Origin: Fimbriimonadaceae bacterium | GTDB taxonomy: Bacteria; Armatimonadota; UBA10988 | DNA: 64,000 nucleotides | Assembly (NCBI GenBank): GCA_020850355.1 | Contig: JADZEX010000020.1 | Span: forward strand, 124,001-188,000 | Reading direction: 5' to 3' | Part shown: in pieces, positions 51,150 through 60,531 of the stretch | Position numbering within the stretch: position 1 is the first letter of the stretch | Layout of the letters: every line of letters starts with the position of its first letter | Notes under the pieces: model-generated | Database searches by the model: none | What the model saw: only the letters and a program-made list of their open reading frames with translations | What the model was told of the DNA's origin: nothing | Position numbers and translations under genes: made by a program

Positions 51150-52802
51150 ATGCGCCGTCTGCTGCCAGCCCTGCCAATCGCCCTGCTGCTGACCGCGTGC
51201 GGTGGCGGCGGCAACATCAACACCCTGGAGAACATCACCGGGCGGATCCTCTCGGGTAGCGACGCGGTGCCTGGCGTGACCGTCACCCTGACCGGCACCA
51301 GCCTCACCACGACCACTGACGCCGCGGGGCTGTTTGCGCTGCGCGGCGTCCCGGCGGGCAACTGGACGGTGACCGCCGAGCTGCTCAGCAGCGGGCGCCT
51401 GCGGCGGGTCGAGAGCCGGCTGTTCGAGTACGATGGCCGCCACCAGGTGGCCCTCGGCGACCTCGTCCTGCGCAGTGTCGATGCGGCCACCAGCGGCGTA
51501 GGCGAAGTCACCGGCCGGGTGGTCGATCTGGCAGGCGTCGCCTTGCCGGGCGCCACGGTCGAGCTACGTCGCGGCGGCGGGGCGCTGGTGGCGACTGCCA
51601 TCACCGCTTACGACGGCGGGTTCGTGCTGCGCGAGCTGCCGGCTGGCAGCTTCAGCCTGCTGGCGTCGGCCACCGTTGGGGGCAGCACGCTTTCCGGGCA
51701 GCGCGACGACCTGAGCATTGGCACCACCGCGGCGACACGGCTGCTGCAGAACGCCAGCCTGGTCGCCGCTGCGGCGAACCGGCTCGGCACGCTGCAGGGC
51801 ACGGTCACCGACCGCTCGGCGCTGCCGATTGCCGGGGCCCAGGTGGCCGTCGGGTTCAGCGTCGCCGGTCACGATGGGGTCGCCTTCAGTTACACCGCCA
51901 GCAGCGACGCGACCGGCGGCTGGGTGCTCACCAACGTGCCGGTGATCACGGGCGGGGTGCCGCTGCGCTGCACCGCCGCGGGTTTCGCCACCGCCGCCAG
52001 CACCGTCCGACCGACCGCCGGGGCGGTGGTCACTGCCGACTTCAGCCTCGCCGCGGCCGACTTCGCGGTCCCGCAGGCGCCGACCCAGCTCACGGCGCTG
52101 GCCACCACCTGGCCGCTCGGCAGCGCCCGCAGTGCCGCCTTCGTGGCGGCGGCGCGGCGCCGCAGCCTGGGGCGCGGGGCCGCCGTCGCCGCGGCTCCCA
52201 GCCGGTTGGCGCCGAGCGGTTACGCCATCGAGGTGGCAGTCGGTTACCGCCCGGCGAGCGGCGGCGATTTGACCGGTCAGGTGCTCTACCGCAGCCACCA
52301 GGAGAAGAACCTCGACCAGTACGTCGCCGTGGCCCGCTCGGCGCAGCCGCAGCAGACGCTGTTGTCGGATGCCTCAGGGGCGCTCTCGGTGGGCAGCACG
52401 GCCTGGTACCGGCTGACCAGCCGAGGCTCGCGCGGCAATGAATCCGACCTCAGCGCCGCGGTCAGTGTGAAGCCCCTGCCGCAACTGACGACCACCGCGC
52501 CGCGGGCTGGCGAGACCGGCGTCGCGCTGACCAATACCACTTTCCGCTGGAACCTGCTGCCCGTCGCGGCCGGCTATCAGGTGCTGCTGTACAGCGCGCT
52601 GCCCGGGCCGGACGTGGACCCGGTACTGACCAGCGCGGTGATTCCAGGCCGCACCGCGGAGTACACCTACAGTGGCCCGGCGCTGGCCGCCAGCGCGGCT
52701 TACTACTGGCTGGTGGTGGCCTTCGACAAGGCTGATCCCAGCACGGCGACGGCCGAGAGCTACTCCGCCCTCAACACCTTCACCACCGCGGCGGCGCCGT
52801 AG
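51150..52802 (+). CDS. Lipoprotein with three carboxypeptidase-regulatory-like repeats and Fn3-like domains
   Basis: 550 residues from the ATG at 51150 (AGGAG 6 bases upstream; an upstream GTG at 51126 is less likely). The lipobox is LTAC near residues 14-17, followed by GGGG. Three CnaB/carboxypeptidase-regulatory-like beta domains follow (about 25-110, 120-200 and 215-305), with repeated motifs such as GVPAGNWTVTAE and ELPAGSFSLLAS. Two Fn3-like segments come next, one ending in WYRLTSRGSRGNESDLSA and one with YYWLVVAFDKADP. It is probably an outer-membrane or surface scaffold or adhesin; no enzyme motif is seen. Confidence 0.8.
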   Translation: MRRLLPALPIALLLTACGGGGNINTLENITGRILSGSDAVPGVTVTLTGTSLTTTTDAAGLFALRGVPAGNWTVTAELLSSGRLRRVESRLFEYDGRHQVALGDLVLRSVDAATSGVGEVTGRVVDLAGVALPGATVELRRGGGALVATAITAYDGGFVLRELPAGSFSLLASATVGGSTLSGQRDDLSIGTTAATRLLQNASLVAAAANRLGTLQGTVTDRSALPIAGAQVAVGFSVAGHDGVAFSYTASSDATGGWVLTNVPVITGGVPLRCTAAGFATAASTVRPTAGAVVTADFSLAAADFAVPQAPTQLTALATTWPLGSARSAAFVAAARRRSLGRGAAVAAAPSRLAPSGYAIEVAVGYRPASGGDLTGQVLYRSHQEKNLDQYVAVARSAQPQQTLLSDASGALSVGSTAWYRLTSRGSRGNESDLSAAVSVKPLPQLTTTAPRAGETGVALTNTTFRWNLLPVAAGYQVLLYSALPGPDVDPVLTSAVIPGRTAEYTYSGPALAASAAYYWLVVAFDKADPSTATAESYSALNTFTTAAAP

Positions 52803-52804
52803 GG

Positions 52805-53056
52805 TCAGTAGATGGCGCCGCGGGTGACGTCGGACGAATCGTCCGGCGGCCTCGGCTGGGCCGCGCGGAGCGCCAGCCCGAGCATGCCCGACGCCGCCAC
52901 CAGCAGCCCGACGCCGCCCAGCAGCAGCGCGTTCGAGCCCCCGCTGGCCTGGCGGCTGGCACCGCTCACGATCAGGATCACCCCCAGGCTGTCGCACAGC
53001 AGACCGACCAGGAAGGTCGGCTGGCGCAGCAGGACTCGAAGCGGCGGTCGGCGCAT
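52805..53056 (-). CDS. Small two-helix membrane protein
   Basis: 83 residues with two hydrophobic segments (TFLVGLLCDSLGVILIVSG and LLLGGVGLLVAASGMLGLAL) joined by a short polar loop, and a polar C-terminus. The frame extends further upstream, but the ATG at 53056 with CGGAG upstream gives a natural small protein, and the longer extension overlaps the real plus-strand gene at 53177. It is convergent with the lipoprotein gene, the two stops being 2 bases apart. Function unknown. Confidence 0.5.
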   Translation of the reverse strand: MRRPPLRVLLRQPTFLVGLLCDSLGVILIVSGASRQASGGSNALLLGGVGLLVAASGMLGLALRAAQPRPPDDSSDVTRGAIY

Positions 53057-53176
53057 TGCAACTGCTCCGGCGCCCTGCCGGTGTCGCCAGGCGCCACCCA
53101 GAGTCTGCGCCGCGGGCGCCGCGCTGGCAGGATCACCGGCTGCCGCTGCGAACCGCGCCCGGGCCGGAGACCTGCC

Positions 53177-55504
53177 ATGGCCCTCTGCTCGCTGCTGTTG
53201 CTCTCGCTCTCGGCCGCCCCGACGCCGCGGCTGTTGTTCAGCGCGGCCGACCTGCCGGCGCTGCGGGCGAAGGCGCGTGAAGCCGGCTGGCAGCGCTGGC
53301 TGACTGAGCAGCGCAGGTCGGCCAGCGAGTTCAGCGACCCGCGGGCCGCCAACTACGCCGATCCGGCCAAGGTTGGCCTGTCGACCTGGGGCGACCGCCG
53401 GCCGCAGGTCACCGCGCACGAGTACGGGCGGCGACTCACCAACCAGCTTGAGACCCTTGGTCTGGTCTACCAACTCGACGGCGTGGCGGTGGCCGGGCAG
53501 CACGGCGCCCGCCTGCTGGTGGCCGCGGCGCAGGAGCTGCCGATCACCCGGGCCGATGTCGCCGGGAGCTTCGCAGGCGCTCGCGGCGACCTGCTGCGGG
53601 CCTACGCCGTGGGCTACGATCTGGTCGGCGAGTGCCTCACCCCGCCCGAGCGCGGATTGGTCGACGGGCTGCTGGCCAGCTACATCGAGAACATGCTGGT
53701 CGAGGCGGAGAAGCCGGGCACCTGGTGGATGCCGCACCACAACTTCTGCGGCGTCGGGCTGGGCGGTGCGGGCCTCGCGGCGCTCTGCCTGCAAGACCGC
53801 GACGCGCGGGCCGCGGGCTGGCTGGCGCGCGTCGACAGCGGCCTGCGGCGCTGGTTCGAAGGCGGCTTCGACGCCCACGGGGCCGGGGTTGAGGGCACCG
53901 GCTACGCGCTCTACGGGCTCGACAACAGCGTCACCTACGCGGTCGCCCGGCAGCGGCTGGGCGGGCCGGATCTGCTCGACCAGCCCCGCCTGCGCCTGGT
54001 GCCGCGCTTCTTCTGTCAGCAGTTGCTGCCCGGCGAGATGGTCTTCGAGGCCCGCAACGACGCCAACTACGAAGGGCTCCGGACGCCGCTGATGTTGGCC
54101 CTGGCGAACGCCTGGAACGACCCGCTGGCGCGCTGGTTGGACGGGCAGGCCGACAGCAACCTCGACTGGCGCCGCCTGGTCTGGGCCCGCGCCGGTGCGG
54201 TGACCGACCCGGCGGCGGCCGGGCTGCCGCTCGACGACCACTTCGAGGGCCGTGGGCTGACGGTCCACCGCACCGGTTGGGGCGCCGCCGACACACTGCT
54301 GGCGGTCGAGGCCGGGCGCTTCTTCCCGGTGACGCACAACCAGTCGGACAAGGGGCACTTCACGTTCTACAGCCACGGCCAACGCTGGGCGATCGACTCG
54401 GGGTACGGCAACAACCGCGAGCCGGCGGGGCGCTGCGCTTCGCTGGCCCACAACCTGGTGCTGATCGATGGCCAGGGCCAGACGCTGGCCGGCGCCGGGG
54501 CCGGCAACGACGGGGCGGTCGTGGCCTTCCAGCCGGGACCGCAGGTCAGCCGCACGACCACCGACGCGGCGCCCGCCTGGCGGGGCAACAGCGCCCGGCA
54601 GGTCGGACTACCGGTCGAGCGCGCGCTACGCCACACGCTGCTGGCACGGCCAAGTCACGGCGTGCCGGCCTACGCCGTGATCGCCGACGACCTGCGCCTC
54701 GACGCGCAACCGCACGAGTTCACCTGGCTGCTGCACAGCGGAGGCGCCAATCAGGTGGAGCTGCTCCCCGACGGCTGCCGGCTGCGGCCGGTGGACCCGG
54801 GCACCGACTACCTGCAGACCCCGCTCGGCAGCGCTGCTGGTGGCGCGGCGGTCTGGCGCCTGCCCAACCTGCCGGCCGGGCGCTACGCCCTGCATGGCCT
54901 GGTGCGAGCGCTGCCGCCGGAACTGGCGAAGACCGACTCGTTCGTCGTGGTGGCCGGCGGGCGCACCGTGCAATGGCACTGTCCGAGCAGCGCCGCCTGG
55001 GTCTGGGGGCGGGTGGCCGACGGGGTGCCGGCGAAGGAGGTCTGGTTCGACCTGCCGAGCGGCCCGACCAGCATCGAGCTGCGCACCCGTGAGGCCGGCG
55101 CGATGCTGGCGAAGCTGGTGCTCACGCCGGCCGCCACCTGGCAGCCCTCCGGACCGGCCGCGGAGACGACCGCGGAACTGCTGCCGGTCGCCGCAACGGT
55201 CGCCGCGCCGATGGCGCGGCAGCGGGTCGACAGCCCGCCGGTGCCCACCTGCCGGGTCTACCTGACAGCCGCCGCCGCCGTGCGGGGCACCGTCGACGGG
55301 TACGACGGCCACCCCCGCTACCAGGCAACGCTGCGGGCGGTCGAGCCGCGGACCCTGGCCTTCCTGATCCCCGTGCCACCTGGTCTGGCCGAGCCCCGCC
55401 TGGAGCGGGCCGCCGACGGCGCCGTGACGCTGCACTGGGCTGGACGCACCGACCGCTGGACCTGGCCGGCCGGCGCGCCGCCGAGTGGTGTGATTTCCCC
55501 GTAA
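53177..55504 (+). CDS. Heparinase II/III-like secreted protein
   Basis: 775 residues from the ATG at 53177, with GGAG about 8 bases upstream and a short signal peptide (ALCSLLLLSLSAAPTP). The helical toroid domain spans about 20-330 with TWWMPHHNFCGVGLGGAGLA and NDANYEGLRTPLMLALA. The beta-sheet domain (about 370-620) has GRFFPVTHNQSDKGHFTFYS, in which His residues could be catalytic. The C-terminal part (about 620-775) is beta-rich and unassigned. The family cleaves acidic polysaccharides by beta-elimination. A similar protein is encoded at the window start. The gene stands alone between a small membrane protein and the Hsp20 gene. Confidence 0.8.
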   Translation: MALCSLLLLSLSAAPTPRLLFSAADLPALRAKAREAGWQRWLTEQRRSASEFSDPRAANYADPAKVGLSTWGDRRPQVTAHEYGRRLTNQLETLGLVYQLDGVAVAGQHGARLLVAAAQELPITRADVAGSFAGARGDLLRAYAVGYDLVGECLTPPERGLVDGLLASYIENMLVEAEKPGTWWMPHHNFCGVGLGGAGLAALCLQDRDARAAGWLARVDSGLRRWFEGGFDAHGAGVEGTGYALYGLDNSVTYAVARQRLGGPDLLDQPRLRLVPRFFCQQLLPGEMVFEARNDANYEGLRTPLMLALANAWNDPLARWLDGQADSNLDWRRLVWARAGAVTDPAAAGLPLDDHFEGRGLTVHRTGWGAADTLLAVEAGRFFPVTHNQSDKGHFTFYSHGQRWAIDSGYGNNREPAGRCASLAHNLVLIDGQGQTLAGAGAGNDGAVVAFQPGPQVSRTTTDAAPAWRGNSARQVGLPVERALRHTLLARPSHGVPAYAVIADDLRLDAQPHEFTWLLHSGGANQVELLPDGCRLRPVDPGTDYLQTPLGSAAGGAAVWRLPNLPAGRYALHGLVRALPPELAKTDSFVVVAGGRTVQWHCPSSAAWVWGRVADGVPAKEVWFDLPSGPTSIELRTREAGAMLAKLVLTPAATWQPSGPAAETTAELLPVAATVAAPMARQRVDSPPVPTCRVYLTAAAAVRGTVDGYDGHPRYQATLRAVEPRTLAFLIPVPPGLAEPRLERAADGAVTLHWAGRTDRWTWPAGAPPSGVISP

Positions 55505-55521
55505 CGACTGCCGCGGAGCGG

Positions 55522-55551
55522 TTGACGGTCGCCGTGCGGCGTGCCTATACT
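55522..55551 (+). promoter_or_regulatory. Promoter of the hsp20-lon-rsmG unit
   Basis: TTGACG (55522-55527), an 18-base spacer and TATACT (55546-55551). The start near 55558 gives a leader of about 15 bases with an AAAGGA ribosome site before the ATG at 55573. It is the best promoter match in the window. Confidence 0.75.
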
Positions 55552-55572
55552 CGCCTCAAAGGAACGTTGGCG

Positions 55573-56007
55573 ATGACGCGATCCCGAGGCTCCCAGCGCG
55601 CCGTGGGCGGTGCCTGGGGCATCTTGCATGACACGCCGGCCGGCGCACCACAGCTCCGCGAGGCGCGTTGGGAGCCGGCCACCGACCTCTACCAGGTTGG
55701 CGGCGGCTTCGTGCTGAAGCTGGAGGTGGCCGGCGTCTCCGCCGAGGACCTGGACATCACCAGCGAAGGGCGGATTCTGCGGATTCGGGGCCAGCGGCCG
55801 AACGCCTGTCTGGGCCCCGACTGCGAGTTCCGGCAGGTCGAAATCGCCTACGGCTGCTTCGAGCGCGCCTTCGAGTTCCCATTCCCGCTGGATGACGCGA
55901 CCGTCGAGGCGAGCTGCCGCGATGGCATGTTGCTGGTGCGGGTCGGGCCGCCAACTTCGCCCGTGCGGCGGATTGCGGTGCAGCCGTCCGCAGACACCCA
56001 GGGGTAG
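55573..56007 (+). CDS. Small heat-shock protein (Hsp20/alpha-crystallin family)
   Basis: 144 residues. The alpha-crystallin core runs from about 38 to 130: YQVGGGFVLKLEVAGVSAED, ILRIRGQRP and a final strand DGMLLVRV. The family forms ATP-independent chaperone oligomers that hold unfolded proteins. The start chosen is the ATG at 55573; a longer frame from 55522 would run through the promoter. It is placed 12 bases before lon, so chaperone and protease would be made together. Confidence 0.88.
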   Translation: MTRSRGSQRAVGGAWGILHDTPAGAPQLREARWEPATDLYQVGGGFVLKLEVAGVSAEDLDITSEGRILRIRGQRPNACLGPDCEFRQVEIAYGCFERAFEFPFPLDDATVEASCRDGMLLVRVGPPTSPVRRIAVQPSADTQG

Positions 56008-56019
56008 GCAGGTCGCCCG

Positions 56020-58407
56020 ATGTCTGAGCCACCCGTCACGCCCGCCGAGGCCCAGCCGCGGGACGTCTATCTGCTGGCCCTGCCCGAACTGCTCCTCTTC
56101 CCGGGTCAGTTCCTGCCGGTGGTGGTGGACCAGCCCGATCTGATCCGCACGGTCGACGCGGCCTTCGCCGAGACCGAGCGGCTGGTCGCGGTGGTCCCGC
56201 GGGCGGTCGACCCGGCCGCGCTCGAAGCCGTCGGCGGTGACGTCTCCAAGCTGGCGCCCGGCCCGCTCCGCGAGGTCGGCACCCTGGCCACGATTCCGCG
56301 CATGCGGCGGGCCAGCGATGGGTCGATGCAACTGCTGCTGCATGGCCAGCATCGCCTGCGGCTGCTCGATGCGGCCGAGGGCGCCGTGCCCGTCCGCGCC
56401 ACAATCCTGCCGGCGCCCGACCAGCCGCACAGCAACGACACCGTCGAAGCGCTCAGCCGCTCGCTGCAGCAGACCTTCGCCCGTATGGCGGAGTTGATCC
56501 CGCAGACCAATGAGGAACTGGTGCAGACGGTCCAGAACACCGACTCGCCGCTCGAGATGGTCTACCTGCTGGCCGTCACCGTGCGCATGGAGGCGGCCGA
56601 GCGGTACGCCGTGCTGGCGGCTGACGACTTGGAGCAGAAGCTCCGCACGATGCTCAAGGTGCTGCGCCGCGAGCTGGATCTGCTGGAGCTGGGCAGCAAG
56701 CTGCAGTCCGAGGCGGCCGGCGAGATCAGCCGCTCGCAACGGGAGTACTTCCTGCGGCAGCAGCTCAAGGCGATTCGCCAGGAACTGGGCGAGAGCGGCG
56801 ACGACGGCGCCGAGCTGGACGAGCTGCGGGACCGGCTGGAGGCGGCCGCGCTGCCCGAGGAGGCGCTGACCACGGCCCGCCGCGAGTTGCGCCGGCTGGA
56901 ACAGATCCCGCAGCAGGCGGCCGAATACCATGTCATTCGAACCTACCTCGACCTGATTCTGGAGCTGCCCTGGAACAGCCAGACAGCCGACGACCTGGAC
57001 CTGCGGCGGGCGCAGCGGGTGCTCGACGAAGACCACTGGGGTCTGGCGAAGGTCAAGGACCGGATCCTGGAGTACCTCGCGGTCCGCAAGCTGAAGCAGG
57101 ACTTGCGCGGGCCGGTGCTCTGCTTCGTCGGCCCCCCGGGGGTCGGCAAGACCAGCCTGGGACAGTCGATCGCCCGCAGCCTGGGCCGGCAGTTCGTGCG
57201 GTTGAGCCTGGGCGGCGTGCACGACGAGGCCGAGATCCGGGGCCATCGCCGGACCTACATCGGCGCGATGCCCGGACGGGTGATCGAGAGCTTGCGCCGC
57301 TGTGGGGTGCGCAACCCGGTGTTCATGCTCGACGAGATCGACAAGGTCACCGCGTCGCTCCACGGCGATCCCTCCTCGGCGCTGCTGGAGGTGCTCGATC
57401 CCGCCCAGAACAACACCTTCCGCGACAACTACCTGGACTTGCCGTTCGACCTCTCGCAGGTGCTCTTCATCACCACCGCCAACGTCTTGCAGACCGTCCA
57501 GCCGGCGCTGCGTGACCGGCTCGAGCTGCTGGAGATCGAGGGCTACACCGACCTCGAGAAGCAGCAGATTGCCCGCCGCTACCTGCTGCCCCGCCAAGTC
57601 CGCGACCATGGCCTGCAGGGCGGTCAGTTCGAGTTGACGGTGCCCGCGCTGCGGCGGGTGATTGGCGCCTACACCCGCGAGAGCGGCGTCCGCAACCTGG
57701 AACGGCAGATCGGCAGCCTCTGTCGCAAGGCCGCGCGTCAGGTGGCGGGCGGCAAGGAGCGGGTCGTCGTGCGACAGGGTGACCTGGCCGGGCTGCTCGG
57801 CCCGGAGACCGTCTACAACGAGGTCGCCGCGCGCACCGCCCGGCCGGGGGTGGTGACCGGCCTCAGCGTCACCGCGACCGGCGGCGATGTGTTGTTCATC
57901 GAAGCCCTGCGGATGCCCGGCACGGGGCAGCTCAAGCTGACCGGCCAGCTCGGCGACGTGATGCGCGAGTCGGCGGAAGCCGCTTTCAGCTTCGTGCGGG
58001 CCAACGCCACCGCGCTCGGCGTGGCGCCCGAGGTGATGGCGACCTCGGACTTCCACCTCCACGTGCCCGCCGGCGGGATCCCCAAGGACGGCCCCTCAGC
58101 CGGCATCACGATGGCCACAGCGCTGCTCTCGGCGCTGCTCGAGCGGCCGGTCGATCCGACCGTGGCGATGACCGGCGAGGTCACCCTGACCGGCCAGGTG
58201 CTCCCCATCGGCGGGGTCAAGGAGAAGGTCCTGGCCGCGCGCCGGGCGGGCATCAAGACGGTGCTGCTCCCGGCCCGTAACGCCCCGGAAGCGGCGCAGT
58301 TGCCGGCCGAGGTGCGCAGCAGCGTCGAGCTGGTGACCGTCGACCAGCTCCCGGTGGTCTTCCAGCGCGCCCTCGGGGTGGTGGTTAGCGGGCCGGCCCG
58401 TGGATGA
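56020..58407 (+). CDS. lon: ATP-dependent Lon protease
   Basis: 795 residues, a complete LonA. The substrate-binding N-domain spans about 1-215, followed by a coiled linker. The AAA module has Walker A GPPGVGKT (371-378) and Walker B FMLDEIDK. The protease domain has the catalytic dyad Ser693 ([11 protein letters not shown]) and Lys736 ([18 protein letters not shown]). It degrades damaged and regulatory proteins in the cytoplasm. Its end overlaps the rsmG start by 8 bases, and the promoter lies before the hsp20 gene. Confidence 0.96.
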   Translation: MSEPPVTPAEAQPRDVYLLALPELLLFPGQFLPVVVDQPDLIRTVDAAFAETERLVAVVPRAVDPAALEAVGGDVSKLAPGPLREVGTLATIPRMRRASDGSMQLLLHGQHRLRLLDAAEGAVPVRATILPAPDQPHSNDTVEALSRSLQQTFARMAELIPQTNEELVQTVQNTDSPLEMVYLLAVTVRMEAAERYAVLAADDLEQKLRTMLKVLRRELDLLELGSKLQSEAAGEISRSQREYFLRQQLKAIRQELGESGDDGAELDELRDRLEAAALPEEALTTARRELRRLEQIPQQAAEYHVIRTYLDLILELPWNSQTADDLDLRRAQRVLDEDHWGLAKVKDRILEYLAVRKLKQDLRGPVLCFVGPPGVGKTSLGQSIARSLGRQFVRLSLGGVHDEAEIRGHRRTYIGAMPGRVIESLRRCGVRNPVFMLDEIDKVTASLHGDPSSALLEVLDPAQNNTFRDNYLDLPFDLSQVLFITTANVLQTVQPALRDRLELLEIEGYTDLEKQQIARRYLLPRQVRDHGLQGGQFELTVPALRRVIGAYTRESGVRNLERQIGSLCRKAARQVAGGKERVVVRQGDLAGLLGPETVYNEVAARTARPGVVTGLSVTATGGDVLFIEALRMPGTGQLKLTGQLGDVMRESAEAAFSFVRANATALGVAPEVMATSDFHLHVPAGGIPKDGPSAGITMATALLSALLERPVDPTVAMTGEVTLTGQVLPIGGVKEKVLAARRAGIKTVLLPARNAPEAAQLPAEVRSSVELVTVDQLPVVFQRALGVVVSGPARG

Positions 58408-59140
58408 CCTCGCCGGCTATCTGGCACAGACCGCCGAGGCCCTGGCGCTGCTGCTGCCGGAGCGGGCCGCCGAGCGAGTCGAGCGCTACGTCGAGCTGTT
58501 GACGGTCGCCAACACACACCAGAACCTGGTCGGCGACACCTGCCTCGAGGCGGTCCGGCAGCACCTCGCCGATGCCCTGCTGATCGCGGTGGCGCTGCGC
58601 CAGCCGGGCGAGCCATCGCGGGTGGCCGACCTCGGGTCCGGCGCCGGCCTGCCCGGCCTGGTGCTGGCGATCGTGATGCCCACCTGGCAGGTGACGCTGA
58701 TCGAAGCCCTGCAGCGCCGTGCCGCGTTTCTGCTGGAGACCGCCCGGCGGCTGAAGCTGAGCAACGTCACCATCGAGCCAGCGCGGGCCGAAGAGGCCGG
58801 GCGGAACGAGGAGCATCGCGGCCAGTACGACCGCGTCACAGCGCGCCGGGTGGCCGAGTTGCGGGTCCTGCTGGAGTACGGCTGCCCGCTGCTGGCGCCG
58901 GGCGGCTACAGCGTCTACCCGAAGGGCGCCGGGCTGGAGAACGAACTGGCGGCCGCGGCGGGCGTCCCGGCGATGCTGGGGGCCGGCGAGCCGAGCCTCA
59001 CCGCGGTGCCCGCCCCACCCGACTGGCCGGCCACCGAGCGCAGCTTCGTGGTGCTGCCGCAGCTTGCGCCCTGTCCGGAGCGGTATCCGCGACGGCCGGG
59101 GATGCCGGCCAAGCGGCCGCTCCGGGGCGCCGGGGCCTGA
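58400..59140 (+). CDS. rsmG: 16S rRNA (guanine527-N7)-methyltransferase RsmG
   Basis: 246 residues, GTG start overlapping the lon stop by 8 bases. Seen: NTHQNLVGD and the SAM-binding VADLGSGAGLPGLVLAI, followed by ARRVAELRVLLEYGCPLL. The enzyme methylates G527 of 16S rRNA, a streptomycin-sensitivity site. The usual gidA/mnmG and parAB neighbours are missing. It ends before the convergent rpmB gene with a hairpin between them. Confidence 0.93.
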   Translation: MDDLAGYLAQTAEALALLLPERAAERVERYVELLTVANTHQNLVGDTCLEAVRQHLADALLIAVALRQPGEPSRVADLGSGAGLPGLVLAIVMPTWQVTLIEALQRRAAFLLETARRLKLSNVTIEPARAEEAGRNEEHRGQYDRVTARRVAELRVLLEYGCPLLAPGGYSVYPKGAGLENELAAAAGVPAMLGAGEPSLTAVPAPPDWPATERSFVVLPQLAPCPERYPRRPGMPAKRPLRGAGA

Positions 59141-59148
59141 CAGCACAA

Positions 59149-59175
59149 AGCCGGGCGCCCGCGGGCTGCCCGGCT
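59149..59175. terminator. Bidirectional hairpin between rsmG and rpmB
   Basis: AGCCGGGC (59149-59156) and GCCCGGCT (59168-59175) are perfect 8-base arms around an 11-base loop. On the minus strand TTTGTG follows the stem; on the plus strand there is no T run. It sits exactly between the two convergent genes. Confidence 0.6.
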
Positions 59176-59200
59176 CTGGAACCAAACGGCAAAGCGGTCG

Positions 59201-59392
59201 TCAGACTGCGCGGACGACTTTGTTGGCCCGAATGCAAGACGTGCAAACGAGCTCCCGCCGCGTGGCCACGCCGACCTTGATGCGAATGCGCTGCAGGTTC
59301 GGGCTGAACCGACGCTTCGTCTTGCGGTCGGAGTGGCTGACACTATGGCCGATTCGCGGCCGCTTGCCGCAGACGACACAGACTTGCGACAT
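59201..59392 (-). CDS. rpmB: 50S ribosomal protein L28
   Basis: 63 residues, typical length. It begins [20 protein letters not shown], with a zinc-type CxxC pair (CVVC), and a second CxxC (CTSC) follows near the end. [12 protein letters not shown] is the RNA-binding core. The ATG follows AAGGAGAGGCCCG. L28 binds 23S rRNA. Here it is a single gene behind its own promoter instead of beside rpmG. Confidence 0.96.
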   Translation of the reverse strand: MSQVCVVCGKRPRIGHSVSHSDRKTKRRFSPNLQRIRIKVGVATRRELVCTSCIRANKVVRAV

Positions 59393-59419
59393 CGGGCCTC
59401 TCCTTGGTCGCGAAACACG

Positions 59420-59448
59420 ATACTATCATGGAACCGCCGCCCTGGCAA
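59420..59448 (-). promoter_or_regulatory. Promoter of rpmB
   Basis: On the minus strand, TTGCCA (59448-59443), a 17-base spacer and TAGTAT (59425-59420). The start near 59413 gives a leader of about 20 bases that contains the AAGGAG ribosome site. Confidence 0.6.
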
Positions 59449-59488
59449 CCACCCGGCCGCTGGCGACGGTAGGAACTGGAGGGATACC

Positions 59489-60475
59489 TTGAGCGCCGCG
59501 CCGTCGCCTGCCCTGACCTCGCCGGACCGCCTCCGACTCTACCGCCAGATGCACCTCGTGCGGCGCTTCGACGAGCGGGTCATGGAGCTCTTTGGGCAAG
59601 GCCTGATCAAGGGCACGGCGCACGCCTGCTGCGGTCAGGAAGCCTCCGCGGTCGGCGTCTGCGCGGCGCTCGGGCCGCACGACCAGGTCAGCAGCACCCA
59701 CCGCGGGCACGGCCACCTGATCGCCAAGGGCGGCTGCGTCGACCGGCTGATGGCCGAGCTGTTCGGCAAGGAGACCGGCTACTCCCGCGGCCGCGGCGGC
59801 TCGCAGCACGTCGCGGCCTACGAGGTCGGTTTCCTGGGCTCCAATGGCATCACCGCCGGCGGGCTGCCCATCGCCACCGGCGCGGCGCTGGCCATCGCGC
59901 ACCGCCAGGAGCCGCATGTCGTGGTCGCCTTCTTCGGGGAGGGCGCCACCGGGCAAGGGGCCTTCCACGAAGCGGTCAACCTCGGCGCCGCCTGGAAGCT
60001 GCCCATCGTCTATGTCTGCGAGAACAACCTCTACGCGATGGGCACGGTGATCAGCCAGACCTCCCCGGTGCCTCACGTCGCCGACCGCGCGCAGGGCTAC
60101 GGGATCCCCGGCGTAGTGGTCGACGGCAACGACCTCGACGCGGTCTACGCCGCCACCGTGGAGGCCGTCACCCGCGCCCGGGCCGGCGCCGGGCCCAGCT
60201 TGCTGGAGTGCAAGACCTACCGCATCTACGGCCACAGCAAGGGCGACAGCGAGCGAGTCTACCGCACGCGTGCCGAGGAAGCGACCTGGGCGGCGCACGA
60301 CCCGCTGGTGCTGGCCGCTGCCCGGCTGCGCGCCGACGGCCTGCTCGATGACGCCAGCGACGCCGCTCTGGTGGCCGCGGTCTACGACCGCATCGAACAG
60401 GCCGTCGAGTTCGCCAAGACCAGCCCCGACCCCGATCCGGCGGCGGCCGCGACGGGCGTCTTTGCCGGCGAGTAA
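59489..60475 (+). CDS. pdhA: 2-oxoacid dehydrogenase E1 component, alpha subunit
   Basis: 328 residues from a TTG preceded by GGAGGG (about 6 bases). Typical of the acoA/pdhA group: ThDP motif GEG at 150-152 with the paired NN of CENNLYAMG near residue 179, and RGGSQHVAAYEVGFLGSNGI near residue 100. It decarboxylates a 2-oxoacid and passes the acyl group to an E2 lipoyl domain. The beta subunit is at 38047-39027, on the other strand, about 20 kb away, and E2/E3 genes are not in view. Pyruvate, acetoin or branched-chain substrates are all possible. Confidence 0.88.
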   Translation: MSAAPSPALTSPDRLRLYRQMHLVRRFDERVMELFGQGLIKGTAHACCGQEASAVGVCAALGPHDQVSSTHRGHGHLIAKGGCVDRLMAELFGKETGYSRGRGGSQHVAAYEVGFLGSNGITAGGLPIATGAALAIAHRQEPHVVVAFFGEGATGQGAFHEAVNLGAAWKLPIVYVCENNLYAMGTVISQTSPVPHVADRAQGYGIPGVVVDGNDLDAVYAATVEAVTRARAGAGPSLLECKTYRIYGHSKGDSERVYRTRAEEATWAAHDPLVLAAARLRADGLLDDASDAALVAAVYDRIEQAVEFAKTSPDPDPAAAATGVFAGE

Positions 60476-60531
60476 GCGCACCCGGCAGGAACCGTCGGCC
60501 GGCGCGGCCAACAGCGGCTCGGGAGTCTGCC

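Noticed and set aside
48915-51443. 842-residue minus-strand frame opposite nuoN and the VWA gene
   Set aside because: No start context or family motifs; its composition mirrors the real plus-strand codons.
55318-58062. 914-residue minus-strand frame opposite hsp20 and lon
   Set aside because: Lon motifs on the plus strand are complete; the opposite frame is low-complexity.
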